Positions 44,770 through 56,823 of a stretch of DNA of 64,000 bases are shown here, in pieces. The stretch's first letter is position 1, and each line of letters starts with the position of its first letter. The translations under genes and the position numbers were made by a program. The notes beneath the pieces are model-generated. The model was not told where the DNA came from, ran no database searches, and worked only from the letters and a program-made list of their open reading frames with translations. The stretch spans positions 1 to 64,000 of the forward strand of contig CAVVHP010000014.1 in assembly GCA_963748105.1 (NCBI GenBank), in the 5' to 3' direction. Origin of the DNA: JAKAGZ01 sp963748105. GTDB lineage: Bacteria > Bacteroidota > Ignavibacteria > Ignavibacteriales > Ignavibacteriaceae.

Positions 44770-46953
44770 TTAGAAATAGTATAGATATTTTATTTTCACT
44801 ACTGCCACCCTGTCTGTAACGTGCATTCTTATCGGCATCGGTATTCCGTTTTGATCAAGTTCCTGGCTTCTGTTGCTCAACTGGTTGTATGCAAAATAGA
44901 CCCAGCTTTTGGGAGAAAAGTTATAAGAATACAACACCCCAAGAATTACCCTTTCAAGGTGATCCGTTTCGCTCGAAAAGACATTGTCCACGTACACGCG
45001 CAGGTTCATATTATTAATTGGTGTAAGCGAAAAATAGGGACGAGCGTTATAAGTTATTGCCTCAACACCTCCACCCGGTTTTCCTTCAACAAACATATCA
45101 TAAGATGTGCCGGCTTCAAGAGTGCTGAGAATTTTATAACTTAAATATATTCCACCCCATGAATAAGATGCCAGATAATTCCTAGAAAAATTATATGTTT
45201 TAGCATAACCGCCATATAAATTTGCGTTCCAGCGCGGGGAGACACTATACCACGAACTAAAATCAAGTTCGTGAGAATCATAAATAATACCCTGATCCCT
45301 TGAATTACCATACTGGTAACTAACTTCATATCCCCAGTTGCTGCGGAAATGCATGTTAAAATCGACAATTACGCTTTTATCTGTATAATCGTTTTCAAAT
45401 TTTTTATTGTTTATTGAAAAACCTGCAAGCAACAGGATTTGATCCAGCACTCCGCTTTCCGGTCTCCAGATTGGACCTACCAGTGTTGTAAGTTCCCCGG
45501 TTCCAATCCACGGAACGTAACCTACCTGGTTGATATCAAAATTTTGTCCGACATATCTTAATCTCGCAAGATTTATCCAGCTGTCTCCAAAATTTACAAA
45601 GCCTGCAGAAGCTGCAAAATCACCATCTGAATTTTTTATTGATCTTGCAAGCTGATAGGAAAGTTGCCACTTTGTAGTTCTGAAAGCACCGTCAACATCT
45701 ATTACACCGTATGTATCTGTATTAGTTTTTTTACCAACAAACAGAGCACCAATAGTAGAGTTTTCAGAAAAATTAGTTTTGATTCTCCCCGAACCAAAAT
45801 AAGCGCGCTTTTCAGTTTGAGTTTTTCCGTCATAATCTGTGTATTCCCTTTCACCTGTTATAGCCGTAAATCCGCCGTATTCAAGATCACCAAAACGTCC
45901 GAATGCTTTTGCACCTACAATCAATGGAACCGTGTTTCCGTCAGGTAAAATTTTTCCGATTCTTCTCGAATAGAATAATTCAAGTGGCCTGTAAAATCCG
46001 GTGTTTCTTTCGCGCCCGGATGCCTGGAATATTTCGTTCCCTTCGGTAAAGAAAGGTCTTCTTTCATCAAAAAATGATTCATACCGGGAAATATTAAAAT
46101 TAAACGGATCTGCTTCGATCTGCGCAAAATCCGGATTTGCTGTTAATTGAAATTTAATTTTGGTGAAGGATTATATAAAATATCCAGTCCTGCTTCAGGA
46201 TCAATTTTATATTTACCATCATTTATATAAGTAGCTTTTGTTAATGCTACCGGGTAAACTTCCAGATTTAATCCGTGCACTGTTGGATGAAAATTTTCAA
46301 AAACAAGTTTTCCGAATTTTGAAATTCTCTGCCCTTCCGCCTTGTTATACTTGTTCCAGTATAGATCTTCAGAATTAATCGGACGATACCTGTCAAAATC
46401 CAGCCCCCATTCTGTCAGATTTTCATCGTATTGAATTGATTTATAAGGAATTTTCCACTCCACAACAAAACCCCAGGAATAAATTTTTGTTCCGGAAAAC
46501 CAGATGCCGTCATAATTATAATCCCGGTTCCTGGCGTCGTCAAGCAAGCCTGCAGTCAGCCCTGACACCTGATGCATTAACTGCAAATTTATATGCAGTT
46601 TTATTATCACCGAAAGTATCAAACATAATTGAGACAATATCACCGGAAAAGGCGTCAAGCATCCCGGTAAAAGATTGGATATTTTTTTCATCATCATAAC
46701 AAATCATTAAAGCATAAATTGCGTCGTCTGTTGTTAAAACTTTTGCAACGGTTTTTACAGTAGGGGGCTGATCATAATAAGGTGATAACTGGAAAAAGTC
46801 GGATACTGAATCTGCAGTGCTCCAAACCGGGTCAATAACCCCATCAACTTTTATTTCCTGATTAGTTTGTCTGAGTAGTAGTTTCTTACTCTGAGCATGC
46901 ACCGATAAGGTAGTGAGACAGACAATAATCAAAAGTAGTAAATGCTTTTTCAT
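44770..46953 (-). CDS. DUF5916/CBM9-domain outer-membrane protein (two frameshifts)
   Basis: About 727 residues. Signal peptide LLLIIVCLTTLSVHAQ; then a carbohydrate-binding family 9-like domain (IKVDGVIDPVWSTADSV, YALMICYDD); then a DUF5916 beta-barrel (LTANPDFAQIEADPFNFN, FFDERRPFFTEGNEIFQ, many strands to the end, final residue aromatic). The frame changes near 46541-46549, joining VRADCRL to LDDARNRDYNYDG, and near 46153-46161, joining NPSPK to FQLTANPDF. Both need only one base. I choose the ATG at 46953 (MKKHLLLL). The family is found mainly in Bacteroidota and relatives. Role unknown; the barrel suggests an outer-membrane site. Confidence 0.78.
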
Positions 46954-47106
46954 ATAATATTCCGCATTTAGATTATTTATTAAATTAGACGGCTTACGGC
47001 TATAAATGTTACTATTGTTGCTCATTTAATTTTAGTATTTCAACCTATTTTTTACGTATTTTAGAAATACTTCAATCGGAAAAACAAATAAACAGGAAAG
47101 AAATTT

Positions 47107-48789
47107 ATGAAACTCTTAGCGATTTCAGTCTTTTACTTCTTAATTAATATCTTTCCACAATCAAATCCTTCCTTACAAAAATTATCAAAAGATTTTTTTG
47201 ATTGGCGCGGAATTACACAACCGGTTACCGGGGATGATGTACCGAGAATAGAAAGGCCGGACGGCTGGGTTCCTGATTACTCCCCCGAAGCTTTAGTGCA
47301 ATACAGAAAAAAATATCTTGCATTCAGTAAAAGATTGGAAGAAATTTCTCAAAACGGGTGGACGCGTGCTGACAGCGTTGATTTTCTTTTGCTTCATTCG
47401 GCAATAGATAGAGTTAACTGGGAATTAAATATTTTACAGCTCCCGTATTCTCACCCTGAATTCTATGTTTTCCAAACAGCCGGTACAATTCACGATCTAC
47501 TGGTTATCAGCAGCCCGATGACGAAAAAAAGAGCTGAGAATATTTTAATACGATTAAAGAGAAATACCTGTTACATTAAGATATGCAGAGGAAAACCTGA
47601 ACGATCCGGTCCGGGCTTTTGCTGACATAGCAATTCAAATGCTAAAGGGAATTGATAAAAACTTTGCAGACTCTTTTGCGGCACTAAAAAAAGATTTCCC
47701 CCAATATTTTCCGGAAAAGTAACTAATAAAAATATTACATATGCTATACAATCTTTCAACAATTACCGCGATTGGCTCAGGAAACACCGAAGTAAAATGG
47801 AAAAAGAATTTAATGTGGGGAGGAAACATTATGAATATTTCCTGAAGAATATAGCACTGGTTCCCTTTTCCCCGGAAGAACTTTTATTAATGAGTAAAAC
47901 AGAATGGAACAGGGCTGTTGCTTTTGATGCCATTGAAAAATTGAAAAACAAAGGCGTCCCGTCACTAAAAATATTTTCATCGATTTATGAGCAAATAAGG
48001 CAAAATGAAATTGATGAAAATTCTATTAGAAACTTTCTTGTAGATAAAGATGTAATGTCCGTCCCGGGCTGGATTAAGCATTATACAAACAAACCAATGC
48101 CCGATTATTTAATACCGATGTCAGGCTACGGCGAAGGAGATGATTTTACATCTCCGACAAGACTGGATGCAAACTGTGTGCGGTATATACCGCAACCATC
48201 TCCTGATTTATCTTATTTCAGCCTTGCAACCGCAAAAGATCCCCGGCCTATAATTATTCACGAAGGTGTACCGGGACATTATTTCCAACTCGTACAGTCA
48301 TGGAAAAACCCGGACCAGGTCCGCAGACATTATTTTGACTCAAACTCAAACGAAGGGATAGGTTTTTATGTCGAAGAGTTGATGCTGCAACTCGGGTTAT
48401 TCGACAATAGCCCGCATTCAAAAGAAATTATTTACAGCTTTATGAGGCTCCGTGCGCTTAGGGTAAATGTTGATGTTAATCTTGCGCTTGGAAATTTTTC
48501 AATAGAAGATGCTGCAAATTATCTTTCATCAACCGTTCCGATGGATAAAGAATCCGCAATTTCAGAGGCAGGATTTTTTGCCTCTACACCGGGACAGGCG
48601 ATTACTTATCAAATTGGGAAAATTCAGATTCTTAAGTTAATTTCAGATGCAAAAATTATCCTCGGTGATAAATTTAGTCTTAAAGATTACCACGATTACA
48701 TGATGGTAAACGGAAATGTCCCGATTGCTTTACAGAGATGGGAATACCTGGGATTGAATGATGAGATCAAAAAATTGTGGCCTGATTAA
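47107..48789 (+). CDS. DUF885 family putative metallopeptidase (two frameshifts)
   Basis: About 560 residues with an N-terminal signal (LLAISVFYFLINIFPQS). The metal-site motif HEGVPGHYFQL, a hallmark of DUF885, is in the C-terminal half. The frame changes at about 47560-47567, joining ILIRLK to IPVTLRYAEENLNDPVRAF, and at 47714-47719, joining FPQYFPEK to VTNKNITYAIQSFNNYRDW. Each change is one base. Members are predicted zinc-dependent peptidases or dipeptidases and are mostly secreted. Start ATG with AGGAAAG upstream. The DPP-IV gene follows after 36 bases, so the pair is likely one transcript devoted to peptide breakdown. Confidence 0.8.
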
Positions 48790-48825
48790 AATCAGAATTC
48801 AATATATCTTAACCGGAGATTAAAA

Positions 48826-51004
48826 ATGAAGAAACAATTACTTATTTATATAGTACTGACTTTTATTACAACCATTTTTGCCCAGCAAAAACAGAAGCTC
48901 TCTCTTGAGGATATTTATTATTCCAGTAAACTTTTTGGAAAAACGGTTCAAAATATTCAATGGAAACCGGACGCCTCCGCTTTTACTTTTACGGAAATGA
49001 ATTCTGAGACAAAGACCGAGAATATTTACCAGCACGATGTAGCAACCGGGAAAAAATTCCTTCTTGTAAGCGGCACAGACTTAATATATGACAATAAACA
49101 AATACCGATGAGTCACTACAAGTGGACAGACGACGGGAAATTTCTTTTAATAGAAGGCCCGGTAAAATCAATCTGGAGGCACTCAACCCAGGCTCCGTTT
49201 TATCTTTATAATATTTCAACAAAAAGTGTAAGCGCTCTATCAAACGGAGATATTCATTTAAGAAACGTCAAACTATCACCTGACGGAACCAGGGTTGGTT
49301 TTGTACGCGGACACAATATTTATGTAGCAGACCTGAAAACCGGGAAAGAAACTGCCGTTACAAATGACGGTACTGACAACATACTTAACGGTGAATTCGA
49401 CTGGGTATACGAAGAGGAATTCGGTCTTGCGGATGCATGGCGCTGGTCGCCTGACGGTAAAAAAATTGCCTACTGGAGACTCGACCAAACAAGAGAAAAG
49501 ATTTATCACCTTATTGATGAAATGGGCGAATATAACACAGTGTTCGACCTGAAATATCCGAAAGTAGGCGAACAAAATGCTATTGTAAAAATTGGAGTCG
49601 CCGATCTTTCTAATGGTAAAACCAGGTGGATGAATATCGGATCTAATGATGATATTTACATTCCGAGAATTTTCTGGACAAATTCGTCCCGCACTCTTGC
49701 AATTATGAGGCTGAACAGACTCCAGAATCATCTTGAAGTCTTAATGGCGGATGCAAATACCGGGAAATCCAGAACTGTTTTTACGGATTCAAACAATACA
49801 TGGATTGATGTGCGCGACGATATTTTCTTTCTGAAAAAATCCGATCAGATTGTGTGGACTTCTGAAAAAAGCGGATTCAATCACGCGTATCTTTACGATT
49901 ATAACGGGAAACTAATAAATCAAATCACAAAAGGTAACTGGGAAGTTAGCTCTATTGACGGTGTTGATGAAAATACCGGCTGGGTTTACCTGTCAGGGAA
50001 AAAAGATTCACTAATACAGCAGAATCTTTTCCGTGTAAAATTAGACGGAACGGATTTCCGGAAAATTTCAGGCGAGCATGGCTGGTACAGCGCAAATTAC
50101 GCACCCGATTACAGACACTTTGTAGAAGTTTATTCAAACGCATCAACACCGGTGGAAACCACTTTAAGAAACGCGGACGGTTCAATGGTAAGAGTTCTGG
50201 AAAATGGAAAAATTTCAGCGCTGAAAAATTATAATATGGTTTATCCGCAATTTCTGACTTTCAAAACAACTGACGGCACTGAACTAAACGCATATATGAT
50301 GAAACCGGTAGATTTCGATCCTTCAAAAAAATACCCAGTACTTGTTTACGGATACGGCGGCCCCGGTTCGCAAATGGTTGTCGACCGCTGGGGCGGGACA
50401 AGAACAATATGGCATCAGTATATGACCGAACACGGTTATATAATCTTCTGCGTTGATAACCGCGGTACTGGCGGAAGGGGAAAGGCATTTAAAGATCTCG
50501 CCTATCTCGATTTGGGCAAATGGTCGGTTCATGACCAGGTTGAAGGGGCTAAATATCTGGCAACACTGCCTTATGTTGACGCATCCCGTCTTGGATTCTG
50601 GGGCTGGAGCGGAGGAGGTTACTTAACCTGCATGATGCTTACAAAAGGAGCGGATTATTTTAAAACAGGCATCGCCGTTGCCCCCGTGACGGATTTTCGT
50701 CTTTACGATGCTATCTGGACAGAAAGATATATGGGGCTGCCTGTTGATAATAAAAAAGGATACGATGCCGCCAGCGTTTTAACCTATGCCGGAAAATTGA
50801 AAGGGAAATTAATGATTGTCCACGGAACCGGTGATGATAACGTTCACTACCAGAATACAGATGCAGTTAATGCAGAAATTTATTGATGCCAACAGGCAGT
50901 TTGATATAATGTTTTACCCGAATAAAAATCACAGGATCAGCGGCGGGGTTACACAGTGGCATTTGTTTACAAAAATCTCGAATTATTTTTTTAATAATCT
51001 CTAA
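48826..51004 (+). CDS. Dipeptidyl peptidase IV, S9 family (one frameshift)
   Basis: About 725 residues with signal peptide MKKQLLIYIVLTFITTIFAQ. An N-terminal beta-propeller with the double-Glu segment VYEEEFGLADAWRWSPDG, which anchors the substrate N-terminus, is followed by the alpha/beta hydrolase domain. Ser595 lies in GWSGGGY and the Asp in VHGTGDDNVH. The catalytic His (NKNHRISGG) is read only after a frame change at about 50861-50866: removing one base joins YQNT to VQLMQKFIDANRQFD. Without it the enzyme would lack its His. It removes Xaa-Pro dipeptides from peptides outside the cytoplasm. GGAG precedes the start. Probably co-transcribed with the DUF885 gene. Confidence 0.87.
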
Positions 51005-51077
51005 AAGTTTCCCCGTATCATTGCGCTTCCGCGGTAGTTTTTTACCTCAAAGGCGCAATGAACGCAAAGGGGAAATA

Positions 51078-53323
51078 TTATTTCAGATAAGATTTTATCA
51101 TTTCAGTTGCCTTATCAATCTGCGCAGAATAATTGTCAATTACACCTGCTACAACAACCGCCTGTTTATTAGCTTCATCCCAGTTTCTTAGTTCAACTGC
51201 TTCACGAACTGCCGGAAGAGTTTTTACACCATAGCCTGTGTAAAAGCCGGGGGCATAAATTTCGTGCACATACCAGGGACGGCCGTCAAGCCCGTCTTTA
51301 CTGGTAAGATCTCTTTCTGTCAGGTAAATAATTGCATTCAAATCTTTTAATTGTTCTAGTTGTTAGTTTTTTGCCGGATTTCATCAATTGTTTTTTTGCA
51401 TCCCGGAAACTATCAGCACTTTTCTGTAAACCGGTCATAGCATTATCAAGGGGCGCAAAATTTAAATGCGGAACTTCACTTTCTGCTTTTGGAGCAACAG
51501 AGGTTTTTGTTGGATCAGCTGCTTCCTCAAAATAATTATTCTTTAATTCATAATTTAATTCGTCTGTTTTCTCTCTCATTTTGTCTGTCATCTTTTCGAT
51601 CTGCGTTAGATACCCGGACACGGTTTTTGAAAAAACAGGAAAGTTAAATGGTAGAATTTCAGCATCTGCCAGGCGCATCATCATTCTGCCGCCGGTTTTT
51701 GCGAGAGTTACTCCGTACTCAAAAGTAGGATCACCGAATCGAAGGTAATGATCGTAAGAATCATAAACCGAATGGTAAACTCCTCCTTCGTCTTCGCCGC
51801 CATAGCCAATATTTATGGAAGCAATTCCAAGATGCTGAAGAAAAGGAGTAAAATCTGAACCCGAACCCAAAGCACCAATTTCAAATTCTTTGTTGTTTTC
51901 TATTTCCTTTTTTTGCTTCAGTCGTAGAAGCATCTATTATTCTTTTGGCTTTTAACCGATCCCAGACGCTGATTCCTTTTTCCGGATCAGTAACATCTCT
52001 TGCTACATGGTTAACAAATCCCTGGAGAGTATGAGAACCTTCAGCGTACAGGAATCCCCTGCCGTTTGAATCAGAGTTTATGTATGCAACAGCCTTTTGT
52101 TTTAATTCGTCGGCGTGAGTCTCACACCATTCTGTTGATCCGATCAGGCCGGGTTCCTCCCCGTCCCACGAACAATAAACGAGAGTACGTTTCGGGCTCC
52201 ACCCGTTTTTGTGAAGTTCTCCAAATGCTTTTGCTTCTTCTAGCATTGCAACCTGGCCGCTTAAAGGATCATCGGCGCCGTTTACCCATCCGTCGTGATG
52301 GTTTCCTCTTATCACCCATTGATCCGGAAAATCGCTCCCTTTCATCATAGCTATCACATCATAAATCGGTTTTATATCCCAGTTAAACTCAAGTTTTAAA
52401 TGCACTTTTGTTAAACCGGGCCCAACATGATAGGTTATAGGCAAAGCGCCTTTCCAGTTGTTTGGCGCAACCGGCCCGGTTAAAGATTTCAGCATCGGCA
52501 GAGCATCGTGATAGGATATCGGCATTACAGGGATTTTCGTTAAAATTTTAATGTCTTTAACAGCGAGATGTTTTGCATCTTTAGTAGCGCCGACAAATGG
52601 TGTTGAAGGATCACCCGCATATACAGGCATATCCGCCACTGATCCGCGCTGAACACCATACTCATTTCTCCACGAACCTTCGGGGTATGTATCACCGACA
52701 TAATAGCCATCGTTCCGGGGATCGGAATACATTATGCAGCCGATAGCTCCATGCTCTGCAGCGACCTTTGGTTTAATTCCCCGCCACGCTGCGCCGTACC
52801 GCGCAATTACAATTTTACCCTTTACACTGATACCCATTCTATCCAGCTGATCATAATCGGAAGGAATACCATAATTAACATAAATCAACTCACCTGTTAC
52901 ATCACCGTCTATAGAATATGCATTATAGGTCGGCAGTTGTTCATCTAATTGATTGGAAGTCCCGTCTTCCTTGATTACCGGTTCTCTCAGCAATGGAGTA
53001 AACTTCTGAGGTGCTATCATCTCGAGTACCCGTGTTTTAGGTGTTGGAAACAAAGCATAAAATGTTTCAATATGTACGTCCCACCCCCACGATTTATACA
53101 GTGAAAGAATATACCCCGCGTTTTCTTTGTCGTAAGGGGAGCCAACGTGATGCGGATGAGCACTCAGCTTTTCAAGCCGTGCTTTTAAATCTGCTGGATT
53201 TAAGTATGAATCAAATTTCTTTTCATTTTCATTTGAAGTTGAATTCATCTGTGCAAATGAAAATCCTGCTTCAAATAAAACTAATACAAGAATGAATAAA
53301 GAAAGTTTTAGATAAGACTTCAT
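51078..53323 (-). CDS. Secreted M28 metallopeptidase, glutamate-carboxypeptidase-II-like (two frameshifts)
   Basis: About 748 residues with signal peptide YLKLSLFILVLVLFEAGFSFAQ. A protease-associated domain (KGKIVIARYGAAWRGIKPKVAAEHGAIGCIMYSDP) sits between the N-terminus and the M28 core. Zinc and catalytic regions are GNHHDGWVNGADDPLSG, CSWDGEEPGLIGSTEW and, after the first frame change, YHSVYDSYDHYLRFGD. A C-terminal TfR-dimerisation-like helical domain ends the protein. The frame changes at the T7 run 51908-51914 and at about 51358-51372, each by one base. It trims C-terminal or dipeptide residues outside the cell. It converges on the DPP-IV gene. Confidence 0.85.
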
Positions 53324-53440
53324 TATTTGCTCACTGTTAATTTGGGGAGATAGTTTATTGGTTTATTAATATTATAAATAATTGATCAATAATACCATTA
53401 TTTTTGATCGTGCAAGGGAAGAAAAAGCGATAAAGTTTGT

Positions 53441-54490
53441 TTATAGTATAACTCCGCCGCCAAGGCAGGTTTGATCATCATAAAAAACGGCAAACTGCCC
53501 GGGAGCAATTCCCTGGTCGGGTGTAGCAAGTTCTACTTTTGCTTTTTCATCATTCAGAAAATTAAGGCTGCATTCGTAAAATCTTACGCCATGCCTGATT
53601 TTTACGAGTAATTCTTTATTATCAGGCCGGACATTATTTATCCAATTGAATTTTCCAACTTCAAAAACACTTCTACTTCGTTCTGATTTATTTTCTTTTG
53701 AGATATAGACAATATTTTTCTTAACGTCTTTATCTACAACATACCACGGACCATGTGATAGCCCTAAACCAGAACGCTGGCCAATTGTATAAAAATAATA
53801 GCCGTTGTGTTCGCCTTTTTTTTCTCCTGTTTCTACTTCAATAATATCGCCTGTAATTTCGCCGAGGTGATGTTTTACAAATTCATTAAATTTTATCTGT
53901 CCAAGAAAACAAATTCCCTGACTGTCTTTCCTGTTTTTGTTAGGGAGATCATATTTTTCCGCAAAATCTCTCACCTCTTTTTTTTCATATTTTCCTAAAG
54001 GAAAAAGAGCTCGCGAAAGCTGCTGCTGCGTAAGATAAGCAAGAAAGTAAGTTTGATCTTTTACAGGATCGGGAGATCTTTTAAGTTTATAAATGCCATT
54101 TACATATTCAACAGTTGCATAATGCCCACTAGCAACTTTTTCGAACGAGTCATCTATTTTATCATAAAATTGACCAAACTTGATCAGTTTATTACAAAAA
54201 ATATCAGGGTTGGGTGTGCGTCCTTCCTTTATTTCAGAAATTGTGTATGAAACAACGTGTTCCCAATATTCATCCTGTAAAGGTAAAACTTCCAGCGGAA
54301 CTCCGGCCTGTTCACAAACTCCGCGTGCATATTCCAGATCTTCTTCCCAGGGACAATCTCCCAGGAAAGAAAATTCATCCTGCAACCAGATTTTTAAATA
54401 AAACGCAGTAATATCATGCCCTTCTTCCTGCAACAGGCGTAAAGCTACGGAGCTATCAACTCCACCAGATAATAATACTGCTATCTTCAT
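53441..54490 (-). CDS. mnmA: tRNA 2-thiouridine(34) synthase MnmA
   Basis: A 349-aa cytoplasmic ATP-dependent thiolase that makes 2-thiouridine at tRNA position 34. PP-loop SGGVDSS at 8-14; catalytic Cys99 in PDIFCNKLIKF; second Cys194 in DSQGICFLGQ; SGHYATVEY at 121-129. The C-terminal beta domain closes with IAPGQFAVFYDDQTCLGGGVI. Length is normal and no break is seen. It appears to be alone; upstream lies a membrane PH-like protein gene 81 bases away on the same strand, and the two may share a transcript. Confidence 0.95.
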   Translation of the reverse strand: MKIAVLLSGGVDSSVALRLLQEEGHDITAFYLKIWLQDEFSFLGDCPWEEDLEYARGVCEQAGVPLEVLPLQDEYWEHVVSYTISEIKEGRTPNPDIFCNKLIKFGQFYDKIDDSFEKVASGHYATVEYVNGIYKLKRSPDPVKDQTYFLAYLTQQQLSRALFPLGKYEKKEVRDFAEKYDLPNKNRKDSQGICFLGQIKFNEFVKHHLGEITGDIIEVETGEKKGEHNGYYFYTIGQRSGLGLSHGPWYVVDKDVKKNIVYISKENKSERSRSVFEVGKFNWINNVRPDNKELLVKIRHGVRFYECSLNFLNDEKAKVELATPDQGIAPGQFAVFYDDQTCLGGGVIL

Positions 54491-54571
54491 AAAAATAAAT
54501 TATTATTATTTATAAAATAATAAATGTGGGATTAAGAAATTGGCTAAATGATAAAGACGTTTTTGGTAAGA

Positions 54572-55081
54572 TTACTTTTTGTTCTTTTTACTTGGCATTT
54601 TATTTTTTATCCCGATTCTCTCAATTACTTCATCATAGATTGGTTTATTCACTTTGCTCAGGATCCAGGTTTCAAGTTTTCTGGCTTCTTTAATTCTATC
54701 ATAAAAACCAATTGACCTGTTATTTGCTCCATCTTTAACCTTCATAATTCCATTCAATTTGCCAGCATAAACTCCCCCTTCAAGCGAAACAATATCTTTA
54801 AAATGGATTGTAACTTCATATTTATAAAACAGAAAATCGCTACAAACCATTTTTCCATCATCTACAGTAATTTTGTACGGTAGTATTTTATATAGAAGCA
54901 AATAATGCCTGTTAAGAAAATAGATAACGAGAAAAGTAATAACAAAGGGCACAATAAAAATCAGCCCTTTATCAAGATTGACGGCAAGCGAGGCTGCATA
55001 AAGGGACAACAAAATAGTTGCCGGAATATTTCCGTATTTATAAATTAGCTTGAAAAATGGTGTATATGTAAAAGTTTGCAT
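54572..55081 (-). CDS. Hypothetical membrane protein with PH-like domain
   Basis: A 169-aa protein. Two membrane segments (about 17-34 and 38-55) are followed by a beta-rich soluble part (YKITVDDGKMVCSDFLFYKYEVTIHFKDIVSLEG, GIMKVKDGANNRSIGFYDR) and a helix ending in a Lys-rich tail. This order fits bacterial membrane-anchored PH-like proteins. Family name not certain. It lies between mnmA and phoH in the same direction, but no functional link is known. Confidence 0.6.
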   Translation of the reverse strand: MQTFTYTPFFKLIYKYGNIPATILLSLYAASLAVNLDKGLIFIVPFVITFLVIYFLNRHYLLLYKILPYKITVDDGKMVCSDFLFYKYEVTIHFKDIVSLEGGVYAGKLNGIMKVKDGANNRSIGFYDRIKEARKLETWILSKVNKPIYDEVIERIGIKNKMPSKKNKK

Positions 55082-55163
55082 TAGATTTTCAGATCAAAAT
55101 TTGAACACAAAGTTAAAAATTATTTGGACATTAAACAGTAATCAGGAATGATTTTTTCAGGCT

Positions 55164-56531
55164 TTATAATAGATTACTTGCCAGCTCGGCGAGTTCAGAT
55201 CTTTCACCTTTTTCCAGTGTAACGTGAGAATATAGCTTCTGGCCCTTAAACCTGTCAATCAGGTAAGAAAGTCCATTAGACTGGGAATCAAGATAAGGGT
55301 GATCAATCTGGTAAATGTCTCCTGTAAAAACTACCTTGGAACCTTCTCCGGCCCTTGTTATAATAGTTTTTATCTCGTGCGGGGTTAAATTCTGCGCTTC
55401 GTCAACTATAAAAAATATTCTTTGCAAGCTTCGCCCTCTTATAAAAGACAAAGGTTCGATTACTAGCTTTTCCTCTTTTATCATCGCAGTAATTGCGGTG
55501 TTTTGTTTATCACCCTCAGAAAACTGGTCCTGAATAACACGAAGATTATCCCAGAGCGGCTGCATATATGGTTCAATCTTACTTTGGATATCGCCCGGTA
55601 AATATCCAATATCTTTATTACTTAAAGGAACAATAGGCCTGGCTATAAAAATCTGCCTGTAATGTTTTTTCACCTGCAAAGCCGCAGCCAAAGCAAGAAG
55701 TGTTTTTCCAGTACCGGCTTTTCCAATTAAAGATACAAGTTCTATATTATTATTAACCAGTGCATCAATTGCGAATGCCTGTTCTGCATTTCTAGGCTTA
55801 ATGCCATAAGTAACTACTTTATCAATCTTGCGAAAGTTTTCTTTTTCCTGATCAAGATTAGCAAGTACCGATCTGTTAGAATTTCTAAAGATGTAATACT
55901 TATTAGGATAAGCGTGATCTTTAAGTTTTTTCAACAGTTGCTTTGCAGGAATTTCATATGGAGATTGAAATAATTTTACTATGGAATCATCATCAAAATT
56001 TTCTACAACTTCTTTTCCGCTGTAAAGTTCATCAACGCTGACAACTCTATCAGTAGTATAATCTTCTGCTTGTATTCCCAGAGCCTTTGCTTTCATTCTA
56101 AGATTAACATCTTTAGTAACCAGGATTACTACAGATTTACCTTCAAGTTTTTTATTCCATTCAAGCGCAACACCAAGTATTCTATGATCGGGATTATCTT
56201 CTTTAAATATCTCGCGTATCTCACTATTTAAACCGCGTGAAATGGCAATCCTTAATTTGCCCCTTCCTTTTCCCATTGATATTCCGCCATTGAACAGGGC
56301 ATCGCCTGTCATCATATCAAGAGTCCGGGCAAATTCGCGGGCATTGAGGTTTATCACCTGGCTTCCTCTTTTAAATGAATCCAGCTCTTCAATTACAGTC
56401 AAAGGAACAATTACATCATTTTCCTGAAATTGATCTATGCTTGAAGCATCATGAAGGATTACATTAGTATCGAGGATAAAGGTTTTGGGTGTTTTGCTTT
56501 GTGGTTTTTTACGGGAAGCTTTGGTCTTCAT
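55164..56531 (-). CDS. PIN-PhoH fusion ATPase (YlaK/PhoH2-like)
   Basis: A 455-aa protein with an N-terminal PIN nuclease domain (acidic residues in FILDTNVILHD, VIEELDSF and LVTKDVNLRMKA) and a C-terminal PhoH ATPase. Walker A GKAGTGKTLLA and Walker B FIVDEAQNLTPHEIK are present, and FTGDIYQIDHPYLD follows. I prefer the ATG at 56531 over the GTG at 56552 because the upstream residues add nothing to the domain. Related PhoH2 proteins unwind and cleave RNA; many of them are paired with an antitoxin, but here PIN and PhoH are fused and no antitoxin gene is visible. Complete and conserved. Confidence 0.9.
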   Translation of the reverse strand: MKTKASRKKPQSKTPKTFILDTNVILHDASSIDQFQENDVIVPLTVIEELDSFKRGSQVINLNAREFARTLDMMTGDALFNGGISMGKGRGKLRIAISRGLNSEIREIFKEDNPDHRILGVALEWNKKLEGKSVVILVTKDVNLRMKAKALGIQAEDYTTDRVVSVDELYSGKEVVENFDDDSIVKLFQSPYEIPAKQLLKKLKDHAYPNKYYIFRNSNRSVLANLDQEKENFRKIDKVVTYGIKPRNAEQAFAIDALVNNNIELVSLIGKAGTGKTLLALAAALQVKKHYRQIFIARPIVPLSNKDIGYLPGDIQSKIEPYMQPLWDNLRVIQDQFSEGDKQNTAITAMIKEEKLVIEPLSFIRGRSLQRIFFIVDEAQNLTPHEIKTIITRAGEGSKVVFTGDIYQIDHPYLDSQSNGLSYLIDRFKGQKLYSHVTLEKGERSELAELASNLL

Positions 56532-56823
56532 TAATATCCGTTTGATGTACACAGTAAATATTAATAAAAATTTTATCGATTACAAGCCTGATAAAAAATA
56601 AAGCTGTTAACAAATCATTAATTATCCTGCTATTAATTTAAACCCTGTCCCCTAGACATTAACTATCTGAACAGATTTATCCAGTTTCAAATATCTTCTA
56701 AGCTTTACAATATAAACATCCATACAACGAGCAGTGAAATAATTATCAGGAAAAAAGAAAAGAAAACGGACGACAAGTAATTAAGTCATAAAGTCTTCCT
56801 ATGTAATAGGGGCAGGAAGACTT

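Noticed and set aside
45921..46127. 68-aa open frame within the DUF5916 gene
   Set aside because: A shadow in the wrong frame; the true frame here reads the conserved FFDERRPFFTEGNE segment.
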